Assembly (NCBI GenBank): GCA_035772785.1
Contig: JAOCPU010000008.1
Location: forward strand, 682,001 to 746,000
Reading direction: 5' to 3'
Source: Phlebiopsis flavidoalba
Lineage: Eukaryota; Basidiomycota; Agaricomycetes; Polyporales; Phanerochaetaceae
DNA length: 64,000 nt
Below the pieces are notes generated by a model, which was given only the letters and a program-made list of their open reading frames with translations, was not told the origin of the DNA and did not search any database. This document shows, piece by piece, positions 42,829-54,496 of this stretch. Position 1 is the first letter of the stretch. Each line of letters opens with the position of its first letter. A program made the position numbers and the translations under genes.

Positions 42829-45800
42829 TCACGTAGATATCATCCCCAGGTCAGGCTCATCCGGCTGACCAAATATGTCCGCAAAATACCCCTCCTTGCC
42901 CTCCAACGAGAGCGGCGGTAGCTGTTCGTCGTCGGCAAGCAGATGATCCTTTGCACTCTTGATGCGCCGAAGCCGCTCCTCGTTCCAAATCTTCTCCAGA
43001 CTCTCGGAGAGATTCATGAGGCCAAAGAGGAACCCGCGGTCAGGCTGGTCGGGATAGTGAGGCGGGAACCGTGCATGTAGAAGGCCCGTCTCGGGGTCAA
43101 CCTCGCCCTGATATCCGAGGCTGCTCGTCACCTCCTCCATCTCGCGGTCGCCCGGCGGCGGGTACGGCAGGTAGTCGCGGCCCGTCGTGGGTGTGCGCAA
43201 AGTCGACGAGGCGGATCTGCAGCTCGCCGCGCTTGCGTGGCCGCCGGCCTGCTACGCGTCGACACGGGCCCGACGAGCAGATCCTCACTGCAAGTGTGCG
43301 CCGCCGCAAGCCCCGGCCGCGCCAGGTGCCTCGGCGTTGCCGGCTCTGCTTTCCAGCAGACGACGTTCCAATGACTCGCCACGCTGTGCTGCGCGCCGAG
43401 GGACTCTCCATGCTTGACGCGCGGAAGGCCTCCTGTGCATCGCGGTCGCCATCGTAGATCAGAGTAGACTGCAGCCGTAGAACCGGAAACCCTTGAGCGG
43501 TTGATGATGCGCGCGAGGGGCGTAGAGCTTTCGGAGGATGACGGGGATCTGATAGACAAGCAGACGCTCGCCGTCGTGGAGGAAAGACGCGAGTACCGAG
43601 GGGAAAAGTCTTCCGAGCGGACTTCGCGACCCTTGTATTTGTCTTGAGTGGTGTAGGATTGGGTGGCGTGGTTCCACACCTTTGAAACAAACAAGAACGT
43701 CAGTCACCATCTTTCCAGCATTAAGGGGCATGTTGCGGGGAAACGAAGCTAGCACCGACTAGGAAGCTTGTGGGTGCATATGACAGTCACACATATATAG
43801 GAAGAAGGATCGATATCCGAATGCCAGGCGGAAGCAGCAACTCACCTGCATGCCACACACATCGCACACCAAGGGTCCTGCTCGTCGTTCGGTCGCACTT
43901 CTTTCGCTGACTTTTCTTTTTCATAGGCGTAGCATCCATACCATACTGCCGCGTACCCATCTTCAAGTCCAGCACACACGAATGCTTCAGACGCCCCGTG
44001 AGGTCCTCCATCAGAATGAAGTGGTTCTGCCTTGTGACAGACCTCTCCGTCCCACGCCTGTCTCCCGTCGTGGGAGTTGAGGGATGCTCGTAGGCAGATG
44101 TGGCTGCATCAGGCGATAGGGAGAAGGGTGGTCGGACGGCTTGGGCGAGCTGTGCCTCCGCGCTCGCGAGCGCGATACGAACGAGCCGCCGCTGCCATTC
44201 AGTCCGTCGACAGGCCCCTGGCTGTCCGTGCCGTCCAAACTCCTCGAACGGAAAAATGTCCGAGGGCTGGGCCTCGAGGTGGTCGTCGCTGTGGGGGAGC
44301 GCCGCAGCGTCGAGCCTAAGAGACAGCCCTCCTCAGCGCGCAGCCGATCAACCTGGCTCAGCTTCTTCCTCCTCGAACGCAGAACCCCGCTGCCCAGGCC
44401 TTCCCCTTCGCCCTCGCCATCGGCGGTATCACCGTCATCGTCGGTCCGCACATCCGCTTCGCCGCCGCCGGCAAATCCGGCGGAGCAATGTGCTAAACAC
44501 ATGGTCCTTGAACTTGGTGTTCACCATCGTCGAGCCTCGGCCGCCGAAGACACCCTGCGGGCAAGCAAACGACGACTCCGGCGAGCCTGGTGGGGCGCCG
44601 GCATCCTCCGTGTCGGTAGCCGCTCTTGGAAATGGCGCGCGAGGCGACGAGCCCGACAAGCTCGACGGCGGTTTACAGATCGACGTCCTTGGCGAGTTCA
44701 TCGGCGTCGGAGCGTCGAATTGGGGCGGCGACGAGGACGATTGATGCTTAGCGAGGGGGCTCGTGGTCGGCTTATAGCCGGGCGTACTAAACGACATCGA
44801 CCTCGAGGACGTAGCGACTAGTCCAAGCTCTGGGCTCGACGCAGTGTAGCCATTCAGGTGATGGTGGCGACGCAGGTGACGATTCACGAAGTTCGGGCTC
44901 ATACTCGCCGACTGCGACAACGCGCGGCCCCGCTGGCCACGCAACAACCATTCTGGGATGATGTGGCGGTTGTGATCGAGGGCTACCTCTGGCATCTCCG
45001 CCTCACCCTCATCACTCTGCCCATCCTGACCAACACCATCCACCATGCCACCGTTGTATGAAGCTCTTGGAGGACCCGCTAGGCCATCCGACGCGGCCTT
45101 TGGGAGGTTAGGGCGGCCGAAGCGAGGCAGCTTGGAGCCATCCGACAAGGAACCAGGCGCGTTCAGAGCACGCGGCACTCGCCGGTAGCTGACGAGCATG
45201 ACGCCAAGATAGCGTGGGATGAAGTCGAGCAGTGGTGGCGCCTCCCGCTCGACGGCTTCGTAGAAGAGATTCTCTCGCGAGACCAAGGGCTGAGGATGGG
45301 TAAGTGCATTGATCATTTTACGTCACTATATGCACGCACCTTGCACACAGCACGCTTCGTAAACTTGTAAATGGCGCTATGGCCGCCGACCTGGTTCCGG
45401 AACGGGCGCAACGGAATGTGGGGAAGACTTTCCTGCGACAGATTGAAACCCCAGTCCGTAGGTAAATCATGATCGACCTCATTGGGACGTGCGGCCTATT
45501 TCCAAGCCCTGGAAGCGAGAGAATGGATGTTCTTCGTCTTCGTCGCTTGGGTGGCGGACGAGTGGCTGTGGTACTGGGCTTGTTCGGGACGGAGAGAGCG
45601 GGAACGGTGTGGAAGCGGAGGTGGTGGAGGTGGTAGTCGTGACGGACGCCGTTTCCCAAGCCGACTCGTCGTCTTCGTCAGAGGACCAGGGGGAGATGAT
45701 AGAGGGTGGTGGTAGTAGGAAAGAGGGTTGGTGTTGAGGCTGAGCGGTTAAAGGAAGAGAAGCAGCGGGCCGCGGACTCAATGACCGTGAACGAGTCCGC

Positions 45801-47229
45801 GACATTGATGCTGGAGGGGGGACCGGATGCTCGGGAGCGGGTACAAAGTGCGAGGTGGGGAAAATAGGAGAAAGGTCGCTGTCCTGTTCATGTTGCGGAT
45901 GGAGATGTGAACGGGACTGTGGCCTGCGATATGGGGAGGATGGGACTGTTCGATCATTTTTGTCCTGGTAGGTTGCCGTTGACGAGACAGAGGACGAAAC
46001 AGAGGCGTCGCTACCAGGTGAGCCAACGAACGGTTCTTCCGACCCTTCTTCAGGCCAAAGCGGCCGTTCCCTGGGCCGTCCACGACCATCGTCTTGGGTG
46101 GCTGCTACGACCTTGCGCCACTGAACCAAGTCGGTGAGTACGGAGTCTCTTACCGAGGGCCGTCTCTCCTTTTTCCGCCAACTGTCCTCACCCCGCGTAC
46201 TGCTCAAAGCTTTCCCGTGTCCGTACACGTTCCAACGTAGCTGTGCTCTGCTCTCTCCGTATCGCGGCGGCCTCGCGGTCTGGCCAGTCTGACCTCTTCA
46301 ACGAATTCGAAGCGCGGTTTCATCGACCTCGTTGAGCTGCTGGAATGAGTTACTCCTGTGTCGCGACGATGAGGAGGCCGAACGACCGGTCTCGAAGGGA
46401 TTGTCTTCTTCTTGGTTGGGAGTTGTGGCGGACTCTTTGAAGAGGTCGAGGGATGCAGCGACCTTGCGGCCTATGCCGGAGGAGGCGGACGGCGGGTGCG
46501 CTTTCCATGAAGTACCGCCCGAAGAGGATGAGGATGAGGCGGAGGAAGAGCGTCGTGACAGGGGTCGTCCTGACGAAGTGGATGACTTGGGATGTGCAAA
46601 GTCGAGAGGGGTTGTGCGGGATGAAGGTAGCGTAAGAGCCCGCTTCAGATTGCCTACGAGGGACCTTGCGGCGAATGTTCACTGTGGAGACACTCGCCCG
46701 TGCTTGGTCTCGGTATTGGAACCGTCCGAGTCTGAGTCATTCCGGGCATTGGCCTTGGAAAAGCCGGGCCGTAGCTTGTGAGGAGTGACACGGCGGGCGG
46801 AGGAAAAGAGCGAAGGCGCGGACTTGTCTCTCGGCGGGGACTCGAATGAGATGCGAGACGGGGTAGGAGTCGAGGTAGAACTGGATGGGGAGGCTGGAAA
46901 GCGGTAGGACTGGTGTTCCAAGCGGGGACTTTGAGGACGGGGTCCCATGAACTGTTCTCGAAGGGCGGGAAGTGGTGCACAAACACGGGGTTGTGATGAG
47001 ACGCAACTAGGAAGGAGGAGGAGAGCGGACAGACCTGTGTGGGGCGGACAAGATATAGTGGCTGATGGACGGAAGGGGGGTTTGAGCAAACGTTGCTGCA
47101 GATCAGGGATGTGGGAAGACGTTGAGGAGGACTTCCGGGAGTAGCAGGTGGCGGTTTTCTGCAGAGGATTTGTTTTGTTTTGCGTCGGCGGGATGCACGG
47201 CGAGGCGGGCGATCGCGGTCAGACGGCAT
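42829..47229 (-). CDS. KCS1: Inositol hexakisphosphate kinase (KCS1), with very long N-terminal extension
   Basis: KCS1 phosphorylates InsP6 to 5-InsP7, linking phosphate status to growth. The N-terminal 1.9 kb (45320-47229) codes for Ser/Pro/Arg-rich disordered sequence with runs such as [20 protein letters not shown]. The kinase N-lobe starts at [19 protein letters not shown] (about 45275-45385), then [20 protein letters not shown] (about 45180-45250). A long Ser/His-rich insert follows (44450-45150). [14 protein letters not shown] lies near 44475-44525, and the catalytic PxxxDxKxG motif is represented as [13 protein letters not shown] (43937-43980). Further C-terminal are DKYKGREV (about 43630), [20 protein letters not shown] (about 43530-43590), [10 protein letters not shown] (about 43470-43500), IYDGD, LVDFAHT (about 43187-43207) and [20 protein letters not shown] (about 43050-43110). 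The stop is 42829-42831. Start codon and upstream exons are uncertain. Confidence 0.85.
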
Positions 47230-48390
47230 CTACGGCAGCAAGGTCACGATGCTGACGCGGTCAGTAGAGCAATCAAAGACTCGTCACCCATAGCAGTGAC
47301 GATATGGAATAGCACACACATTCCTCCTCCTCACACGTGGGTCCCGGAGCGAGACCCCGCGACCGTCCTGCTGACCAATCTTTTCCCGCCCTCGATCGTC
47401 TGCGCGCCCGCTGCTCTAAAATCCATCCTCATCGTCCTTGCCTCGTCCATCGATGTCCCACCGCCGTCGCTGCTCGCCGAAGACGCGCCCTGTGCTCGTC
47501 GTCTTCCCGCAACGACCGGCCCTCTTTGCGTCGCCGCGCCTGAGATGCCCCCGGGTCTCTTCCGCCCGACGGCCCATTTCTGCCGTACGTAACGACGCAC
47601 GTTTTGCTACGTATGCGATCTTCTCTTCCGCTCTGTTCTCAGCGGCTGCCCCCCCTCCCTGGTCGCCTTAGTTGATTCCTGCGCCCGTTCGTTGATGACC
47701 CTCACCCGCATCGGGCCCGCCTGCTCAAAACGTCCGGCAATATCACCTCCGGACTGCCCTGCACGAGCCTGCGCGATATACCCGCTTCTGAGCCTCTTAT
47801 CGTTGCTCAATGGCCCCATCCCAGCCATCAACCACGGTATCGCACGCGTGTCTCGCGGTTTCGGACACGTACACTCATCTCAGGCATCATGAGCGTACGG
47901 ACGCGCTATCTCTCGGACGCCCACGACACACGTCCCCAGGCCAATGAGCTGGGTGGCCCGGCTCGCGTTCATGCCTCCTGCCGTGCAACCCTAATCTCGC
48001 CAGGGACGGCCCAGACATCCTGCCAAATCGCGTTTAGACCTCTTGTGCGTCAAAGCGTATCGTGACGTCCCAGCACGTTTATACTCCACGCTTCGCCATA
48101 AATCGCTGTCTCGATTCAACAACTCCCGATACCAGCGGGCAACTTCCTGTCAACAAACGTTTGCGCTGCGGGGCGCATTTGTCTGGCTCTCACCTCCGTC
48201 GCTGTTGAAATAAACAGCGGTGTTTGTAACCTTGACAGCTAGTTCCCGACTGCCAAAAAAGCACATACGCAATCTCTTGCCTATCATGGTAGTATTCATC
48301 TGATGACATGTACGCGCTGCCGTATAGGCAGACACATTGTGGCGTGCTTTACTCGGCGCTTCTCCCACAATCATGCCTTCCCATGGACCT
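47230..48390. other. Upstream region of KCS1, no gene recognised
   Basis: C-rich plus-strand tracts (about 47320-47680) read as Pro/Ala/Arg frames without any family resemblance and mirror the CT-rich leader expected on the minus strand. From about 48060 the composition becomes more AT-rich towards the next block. No RNA gene is seen. Confidence 0.4.
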
Positions 48391-49255
48391 CAGCTTTTGA
48401 CACAAATCTGCCACCATATGCTGTAAATTTATGTTAGCAAAGATGCCACATTTTTGAGCATTGCTTTGTATAATAAATTGGATGAAAATTATAAACTTTT
48501 TTGTATTGAAACTTGATGATAAAAAGTTTGAATGTAGCATTTGATGATGAGTGATGTGAATTGACATAGAGTGCCTCCTCTTAGTCATTCTACTATAAAA
48601 AGGTTAGTGTATATAAATGGCATGTGATTGATGACTCACAATTTTCTCACAGTGATAGGGTATGTAAACTTGCATACTACCCATTCCCCTCTTTTTCCCT
48701 CTCCTCTATCTGCTCAAATTTGAGGAGGTGAGTCTTTAATTGTCCAAAAAAGCAATAATAAAAATTCAATAAATTGCAAGCTGGTATACCAAGTATTGTT
48801 GAAGTTATGGGCAGTATCACTCAATATACACCAAGCCTTGCTGATAGCAATGACATTATAAATGAAAATGTTGATGATGTCTTTGAAGCATCTCCAAGTA
48901 AGGACCTTTCTGTTGCAGTTAAAGTTGGGGGCAAAATATCTTACTTGATTTTTCTAGCTCACAACCTACGTCTGGCTTTAGTTGCAAAAAATAACACTGA
49001 GCTACCTATCAAACATTCTTATTCACCATCCAGACCTTCATTGTTAAATCCATCTGCCAATGAATATCACCTACAAACCCCAGCTCAAGGTTCCAAAAAG
49101 CCAGTTCCATCACTCCACCAATCTTTGCTGAAAAAAGAGGCTTTCTCACCACATATCTAAAAGCCTACAATCTTTCTCACCAACTACAATCAAAGCAAAC
49201 ACCTCTCTCTACTAGCACATCTACCAGCAAACACAACTTAGGCAAGCAGCCAAGT
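48391..49255. other. AT-rich block unlike the surrounding DNA
   Basis: Roughly two-thirds A+T by eye, against a GC-rich setting on both sides, with T/A runs and several ATGATG words. No terminal repeats or target duplications were found by eye. It holds one uninterrupted coding frame (see 48807-49160) and a C/T-tract near 48688-48712 shaped like a branch-site or promoter tract. Insertion of foreign or mobile DNA is possible; a natural AT-rich spacer cannot be excluded. Confidence 0.5.
48807..49160 (+). CDS. Hypothetical protein in the AT-rich block
   Basis: 117 codons from an ATG (MGSITQYTPSLADSNDIINE) to a stop at 49158-49160, without any frame break. The frame is open upstream to about 48774. 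The product is acidic at first (NENVDDVFEASPSKD) with a short hydrophobic piece ISYLIFLAHNLRLALV, then Ser/Pro/Lys-rich. Codon use favours A/T in third positions, unlike all neighbours. I do not recognise it. Confidence 0.35.
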   Translation: MGSITQYTPSLADSNDIINENVDDVFEASPSKDLSVAVKVGGKISYLIFLAHNLRLALVAKNNTELPIKHSYSPSRPSLLNPSANEYHLQTPAQGSKKPVPSLHQSLLKKEAFSPHI

Positions 49256-50474
49256 GTGACACACCAATCCTGCCCAAATGCACCACCACCAACCCTATCC
49301 TCATTATCCAAATTGTCATTCCCAGCCCTGCCAGTGTCTGTGCAGCATGCACTTTTGTGCTCATCACTCCGCCATATATTTAAGGCTCATGGGCTTTCTC
49401 CACCAGTGCAACCTCTGGAGAATGCACAGCCATGTTTCCCGCAGCCGCCACAAGCTTCCCTTCCAGAGCTTGCATCACCCGCTCAGCACCTCGAGGCATC
49501 CACGGATCAAGCATCACCTGATGAGGATGTTTCTCAATGTCCGAGGCGGACGGAGCTGGCGGTGATGCAATCGAAGACGGAGAGGTCGTGGCCGGAGCAG
49601 ACGGAACAGCTGATCAAATTGAGGATGGAGAGGTCACAGGCTGGAGGAGACGGGACAGCCGATCAAATCGAGGATGGAGAGGTCACGGCTGGAGGAGACG
49701 GAGACGAGAGGTTGCCGAGGAAGACGAGCTAGTCGAAGACCTAGAGCTGCATGTAGGCCGTTCGCCAACGCCCGCGTACCGCTCGTGTCGCATCCGTACG
49801 CACCAAGAAAGCCTCCATCGCTCTTCCACCCTACCGCCCAGCGTGCGCCACCCGCGCCACCCGCTGAGCGACGCGCGCGTCCAAAGACATGGGCCAACAC
49901 CGCGTGCGCGCGGCGAGCCCGCATCCGCGCACACTCAAACGAGCCCTTGGGTGGCCGCAGCAGGGCCGTGGCAAGAAGATGGAGTACAAGACGGACCCGC
50001 ACTGCGAAGCCGTTGCGGCACGTTCCTGTACGACCCCGAGAAGCAAGGGGCCGTGGTGCATCGCTGGTCTCGCGGACACAAGGGTCGATACCTGGATAGA
50101 GGGGTTGCTCGACTTCTTCGATTCGCGGGGCGAAGCGTGTGGCGAGCCCAAGTGTGCCACAACGTGGGTATGCCGAAAACACGTCAGGAAGGCCTTGGAA
50201 ATCATCGAGGAGATGAACACGGCCGTGAAGGTGATCTCCGTCGAGGTATTTGAGGTACGCACGGTCGTTGAGCAAGCTTGATGTATGTCGAACTGACAGG
50301 TGGCCATGTTCCAGAGAACGCAGCTACCCCAGGCTCTCGCTGCGTTTCAAGAACAGCATGTTGACGCACAGTGGGGGTAGTAAAGCCGTGGGTGTCATGA
50401 AGGATATCGCACGAGCCGCGAACGTGGTGACGGAGAGGATGAAGGTGGAAGCCAGGGAGAGGAGGCGGTGTTAG
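49256..50474 (+). CDS. Hypothetical protein with acidic tandem repeats
   Basis: A chain of frames seems to form one gene. A Pro/Ser-rich stretch (49256-49530, includes SSLSKLSFPALPVSVQHALL) is followed by acidic repeats of about 16 residues around DGTADQIEDGEVTAGG (49560-49715). A Pro/Arg-rich part follows (49760-49960), then a more ordered C-terminal part with DTWIEGLLDFFDSRGE (about 50085-50135), CGEPKCATTWVCRKHVRKAL (about 50140-50200), and EIIEEMNTAVKVISVEVFE. An intron of about 50 bp (50253-50300) precedes VAMFQRTQLPQALAAFQEQH. The end is SKAVGVMKDIARAANVV with a stop near 50474. Two Cys pairs in the C-terminal part could bind a metal, but no named domain is recognised. The start is unknown and may lie in the AT-rich block. 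Confidence 0.45.
49555..49700 (+). repeat. 48-bp coding tandem repeat, about three copies
   Basis: Copies beginning at GAAGACGGAGAGGTC (about 49570), GAGGATGGAGAGGTC (about 49621) and GAGGATGGAGAGGTC (about 49672) are spaced by 51 and 51 bases or close to that, and code for repeated IEDGEV...DGTADQ units. Copies two and three differ only at a few positions. Confidence 0.7.
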
Positions 50475-50979
50475 CGCCGCTATCAACCAAAGAGCGCCAC
50501 GCTCCCGACTAGGAAGAGCAACAAGAACGTGCCTACATATACCCAAGGGTTTTTGTCTCAATGTTTCCTGTACAAGTTCATTTTATTACATCCGTGAGAA
50601 CCAGGTTCTACGCAAAGCTTTGTCACAACATCAAAAACTCCACCGCACTCGTACCCTATCTGTCCACTGGCAAGCCCGCGGCTTCTCACCCGAGAGACCC
50701 TATGGCTAGGGTGAGACCGTTACCACACCCGTGAGTCATTGCGACATGGCCATGCGATTGCCCGCAACGTCTTCGCGGACGCTCGAGTCATTATAATAGG
50801 TCTGGTACAGTAGTAAATAATCAATGTACACAGTAGCGTTGGGAACCCTGCCCTGCGGTGACTCTCCGTCAAAAGTGTACGTTGAATCAAACCCTAGTAA
50901 TACACGAAATGCATGCCGAAATCTATGCGTAGTTAGAGTCTATGCGAATGCCAACAGCTTTGACAGAAGGCTCGAGTTG
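50475..50979. other. Intergenic region between convergent genes
   Basis: 505 bp between the hypothetical gene's end and the FHL1 stop. No gene or RNA recognised. Confidence 0.4.
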
Positions 50980-53064
50980 TCATGTGTACCCAGCATCGAG
51001 ACGCGGCCGCTTCAGCGCAGGCGCATCGTCATCGTCGTCATCGTCAATTACATAGACAGGTGACTCCGGTCTCTCGTCCTGTGGGGGTTGCAATGAGGGC
51101 CATGGGTGGTGTATCGGAGCTAGCGGCCTGCGGCTGCGGCTCTGCCTTGGCAGCGCGATTGGGTAGGGGTGTCGTCACAAACAACCCTTCCGGTGCAGTG
51201 GGCCGCGGAGGTCCCTGTGCACCTCCACCTCTGGGCCGCCTGCCGCGACCTCTACCTACTCGTCCCCGTCCTCCCTCAGCCCTCAGCTTCTCCTTGTAGA
51301 ACCGGACGATGTAGCCTTGCAGTATCTCAAGTGCCTTCTGCGCGCCGAGGGCCTCCAGAGTCGCGTAGGTGCTGCGGCGTGAGGTTCGAGAAAATAGTCG
51401 GGTTGAGGATGAGCGATTGTTGTGCAAGACGATCGGTTTCGGATCAGGGTTAGAACGTCCGGAAGATTGATGAGGGTATAGGACCGATGACTATCGGAAG
51501 GCGGACAGAGGCAGGGATTGCGGGATGGAAGATGACGCCTGCGGGGGCGTCACACTAGGCCGCAGCAGCAGCAGCAGGGGGGGCAGGCGGCGTAGGTGCG
51601 CTTTGGCCCCAGGCGTTTGCTGAATAGAAGAGGACTGGAATTGAACAGGGGCCCGAGGATGCGGAGGCAGAGTAGAATGTTGATGTTGGCTCGACCTTGG
51701 CAATGGGCGAAGGTTGAGGCTGCGTGGCATGTATAGTGTTCATGGTATGGTTGAAAGCGGACTTCCATGACAAGGGGTGCAGATGTCAGCGGCGGAGGCA
51801 GCGGTACGCCCTTCGTGTCGCCTTTGATGCTGCGCCTTCAGTGCTGGTTCGAGGGGCATTTTTGCCCTTCTTGCCACCAGCCTTCCCCTCTGCGAGCTTG
51901 CGTGCCTCCTGCTCCTCGAAAAGTATGCTCGTGCTGTGTGGTCTACTGACCAGAGAGCGCCCTTTCCCTTCTCGTCTGGTCCACGTTCAACTTTCTTGAA
52001 TGCACGGCTGGAGGAAAGGTTGTGCCGCACGGAACTCTAGGGTCAATGTGAGCGAGAAGCCATAATGAGACCATGTGCATACGAACCTCCCAGTCCTTTA
52101 TCGCAATACTTGTACACTCATAGTTTATCCTGTATCCACTGGCAGATAATCCTGTAGAGATGCTCTGCCGCTGAGCCCCTTAATGGCCCGGTAGCATAGC
52201 TGAGCGTAGGTGTACTGAGGCTTCGGTGGCATCACCTCTGGTTTGACTCGTGGGAAACGCATCGGCATCCGACTTCTTGCGCTTCTTGTTAGACTTGAAC
52301 CTCGCAATAGAATTAGAGTTGGGGAGTGATGGCTCGGGCAGTGGCGGAATCTTCTTTGGCGGCGACGCAACAGCAATTGTGGTAACTGGCGGCGAGTTGG
52401 GCGGGATAGAGGAAGGAGGAGAGACGGAGGCCACGTCAAGGGAGGTGATATCGACCGACGGGAGAGCGTGGTCGGTTCTCAATTGAGGAATGCGAGCTGG
52501 GCGAGGGAGAATCCTCGGGCGGTGCAGGAGAGGGGAGGAAGCACGAAGTGAAACGTTCGGGATGCTATCTGTATCTGCGACCTAACGAGAGCATGAGACA
52601 GGGTCACAGGACAGACGAGAGGCCCACATACCTATCGCCTAAGGATACTCGACTGCCACTCCCGGACCAGACACCATCGACCCAAGCGCCGTTTTTCTGC
52701 CAACCACAACGAGGACAAAGCGCTCTTCGTCTTCATCGTACTCGATTTTGGCGTGTAGTCGTGATACGCTCTTGAGAGGACCGAGGTCCACGTCGACTTG
52801 AGGGTTTTCGGATGAAGACGCGGTATTTGCAGGGATGCATCGTCGCCCGATAGTGACGGTAAGGGTTTGGAGATAGTACGTGAAGTTTGGGAAGACAAGG
52901 CTGTAGTATGCGCTGATCTTGTCCGAGACGGGCTCCTCTGTGGTAAAGGTAACATCACCGACGACGGTTGCGACGGTGGAGGGGGTATCCTGAGGAGCGG
53001 GCGAGGGCGGCCATGGTGGTGAGGGAGAAGAGCAGTCCAACTCATTTGAGGAAGAAGGCTGCAT
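50980..53064 (-). CDS. FHL1: Forkhead transcription factor FHL1 (FHA plus forkhead)
   Basis: FHL1 with its partner Ifh1 drives ribosomal protein genes in yeast. The start ATG (53062-53064) opens MQPSSSNELDCSSPSPPW. The FHA domain runs from FPNFTYYLQTLTVTIGRRC (about 52840-52900) to VDVDLGPLKSVSRLHAKIEY (about 52740-52800), with the conserved SRLHA core, then ERFVLVVVGR. After a Ser/Pro linker (52250-52500) comes the forkhead: KPQYTYAQLCYRAIKGLSGR (about 52170-52230), SLQDICQWIQD-like residues, and VRHNLSSSRAFKKVERG (about 51965-52030). The C-terminal region is Ala/Pro/Gln-rich (51490-51770). It then reads YATLEALGAQKALEILQGYI and an RG-rich stretch (about 51215-51290), and closes with DDDDDDAPALKRPRLDAGYT and TGA at 50980-50982. 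Frame breaks occur near 52660, 52140, 51860 and 51560. Confidence 0.88.
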
Positions 53065-53431
53065 TTAGACAGTCCCCGGCTTCCCGGTCCCAGCGTCAAA
53101 TGACCTCGGCGGTCACAAAACGAACGAAAATGGGCACTGATCGATGTCATATGTTTGTCGCTGCGACGCACGTTCAACAACACTTCTGTATTCGCTCCTG
53201 CAAGTCTTGAAAACATCCCTTAGGCCTGCGAATTGGCCTGCAAGGACAGCCACCGCCAACGACCTCGTAGCATGTCGGCTCTCATAACTCCGAATATTCT
53301 AGGCGCCCCCGTGTGAAACCCTCCATGACGAACGGGTTCGGCATTACTGGGTTCCGTCCATATCTTGCTCCTCTGCTTGTCGAAACTACTCAAGACAATT
53401 CCCCACACTACTTCCATCACGACGCTATATT
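53065..53431. promoter_or_regulatory. Divergent promoter between FHL1 and MTFP1
   Basis: 367 bp between the two start codons. A TATATTATGA-like A/T word lies just before the MTFP1 start (about 53425-53434). No other recognisable site. Confidence 0.4.
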
Positions 53432-54255
53432 ATGACAGAATCAACCATTCCACAAACCGTCAAAACGGCTGAAAAGGAAAATCAACACACTCGCGGACAA
53501 AGATGTAGACAGTGTCGATTCGGACGTCCGGTACATGGCATATGGTGCTCGTCTGAGGGACGGCTCTCCGCGCAGGGTTCCCGGTACATTGCATACGTAT
53601 GCCTTTTCCCAAACTCTACGCACGAGCATCCACGATAACCCACACGTTCGCAGACCAGTGACGTCGGCGAGGCGTTCCGGCCAGTCGTTCCCCCAGCAGT
53701 CGTCACAGCTGCCTATGGAATATCCTGGCTCTACCTAGCAGGGTAAGTGTGAAGCAATCTACGCGTCTTTCGGTCCATACAAAATCCCTACATCTTTCTC
53801 GCAGTGATGTCGGCTACGAATCCTACAAGGCCCACCGTAGAGGCCCTTCCCCCCGCCCCCCATCGAAGCCGCACATTTTTCGGAGCCAACTCGCGTCGGT
53901 ATGGTGGCCGTCAAGCGTGCGGTATTCCAGTCTGTCGCTTCAATGTAAGAAATCTCCTGCTTTGGACGTATCGGCCTATGCTGATCATTTTGCTCCCCAT
54001 GTAGGGCCCTTCCCGCGCTTACCATCCATACCGCGGTGAAACAGGCCAAGAAGGCTTTTGTCAAACGTACAGAACCCGAAGCTCAAAACCTGGGGTCCGA
54101 AACCGCGACTGGACTGTCAATCGTGGCCGATACTCCCTTATCTAATTCGACAAAAACCAGTCGAGCATGCGACCGACGCGGTGTTCGAGTGGGTAGAACA
54201 AAAGCTGATAGAACAACAGCAGTCGTCGTCGTCATCTAGAACGTCTGAGCTTTGA
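53432..54255 (+). CDS. Mitochondrial fission process protein 1 (MTFP1/MTP18)
   Basis: An inner-membrane protein needed for normal mitochondrial fission in animals; fungal orthologues are little studied. The start ATG (53432) opens MTESTIPQTVKTAEKENQ. Family landmarks: SRYIAY then SDVGEAFRPVVPPAVVTAAY (about 53658-53715, frame-shifted in part) and ISWLYLAG. After an intron at 53743-53805, DVGYESYKAHRRGP (about 53808-53850) follows. The helix around VAVKRAVFQSVAS comes next (about 53900-53945), and after another intron the ALPAFTIHTAVKQAKKAFVK region (about 54005-54065). The end is LSIVPILPYLFDKPVEHATD (about 54113-54180) and FEWVEQKLIEQQQSSSSS, stop at 54253-54255. Several single-base shifts are needed. 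Confidence 0.8.
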
Positions 54256-54496
54256 CCTTCTCACAAGTGTACAGCAATCACCGCTCTGCAAAGTCTATGT
54301 AACTCACGCTGATATATAGTGTGCTAATTTTAATCGACGCATGAGTCGCTCTCGCTCTAAAACTTTGGTATGATACAAGTTATTGCTATGTGCGGTCGGA
54401 TTAGAGTACGAGTGCGGGGATACGGGGTTATCAGATGCTAGCAAGGATACAAAGCAGGGAGACAACAGCGAGATGCACAAAACATACCAGACACCT

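Noticed and set aside
44077..44821. Long plus-strand frames (up to 226 codons) opposite KCS1
   Set aside because: They are antisense shadows of the GC-rich KCS1 coding strand; the minus strand carries clear kinase motifs.
49634..50307. Long minus-strand frames of up to 213 codons opposite the acidic-repeat gene
   Set aside because: They show no domain and no coherent splice pattern, while the plus strand carries repeats and plausible exons, so they are taken as shadows.
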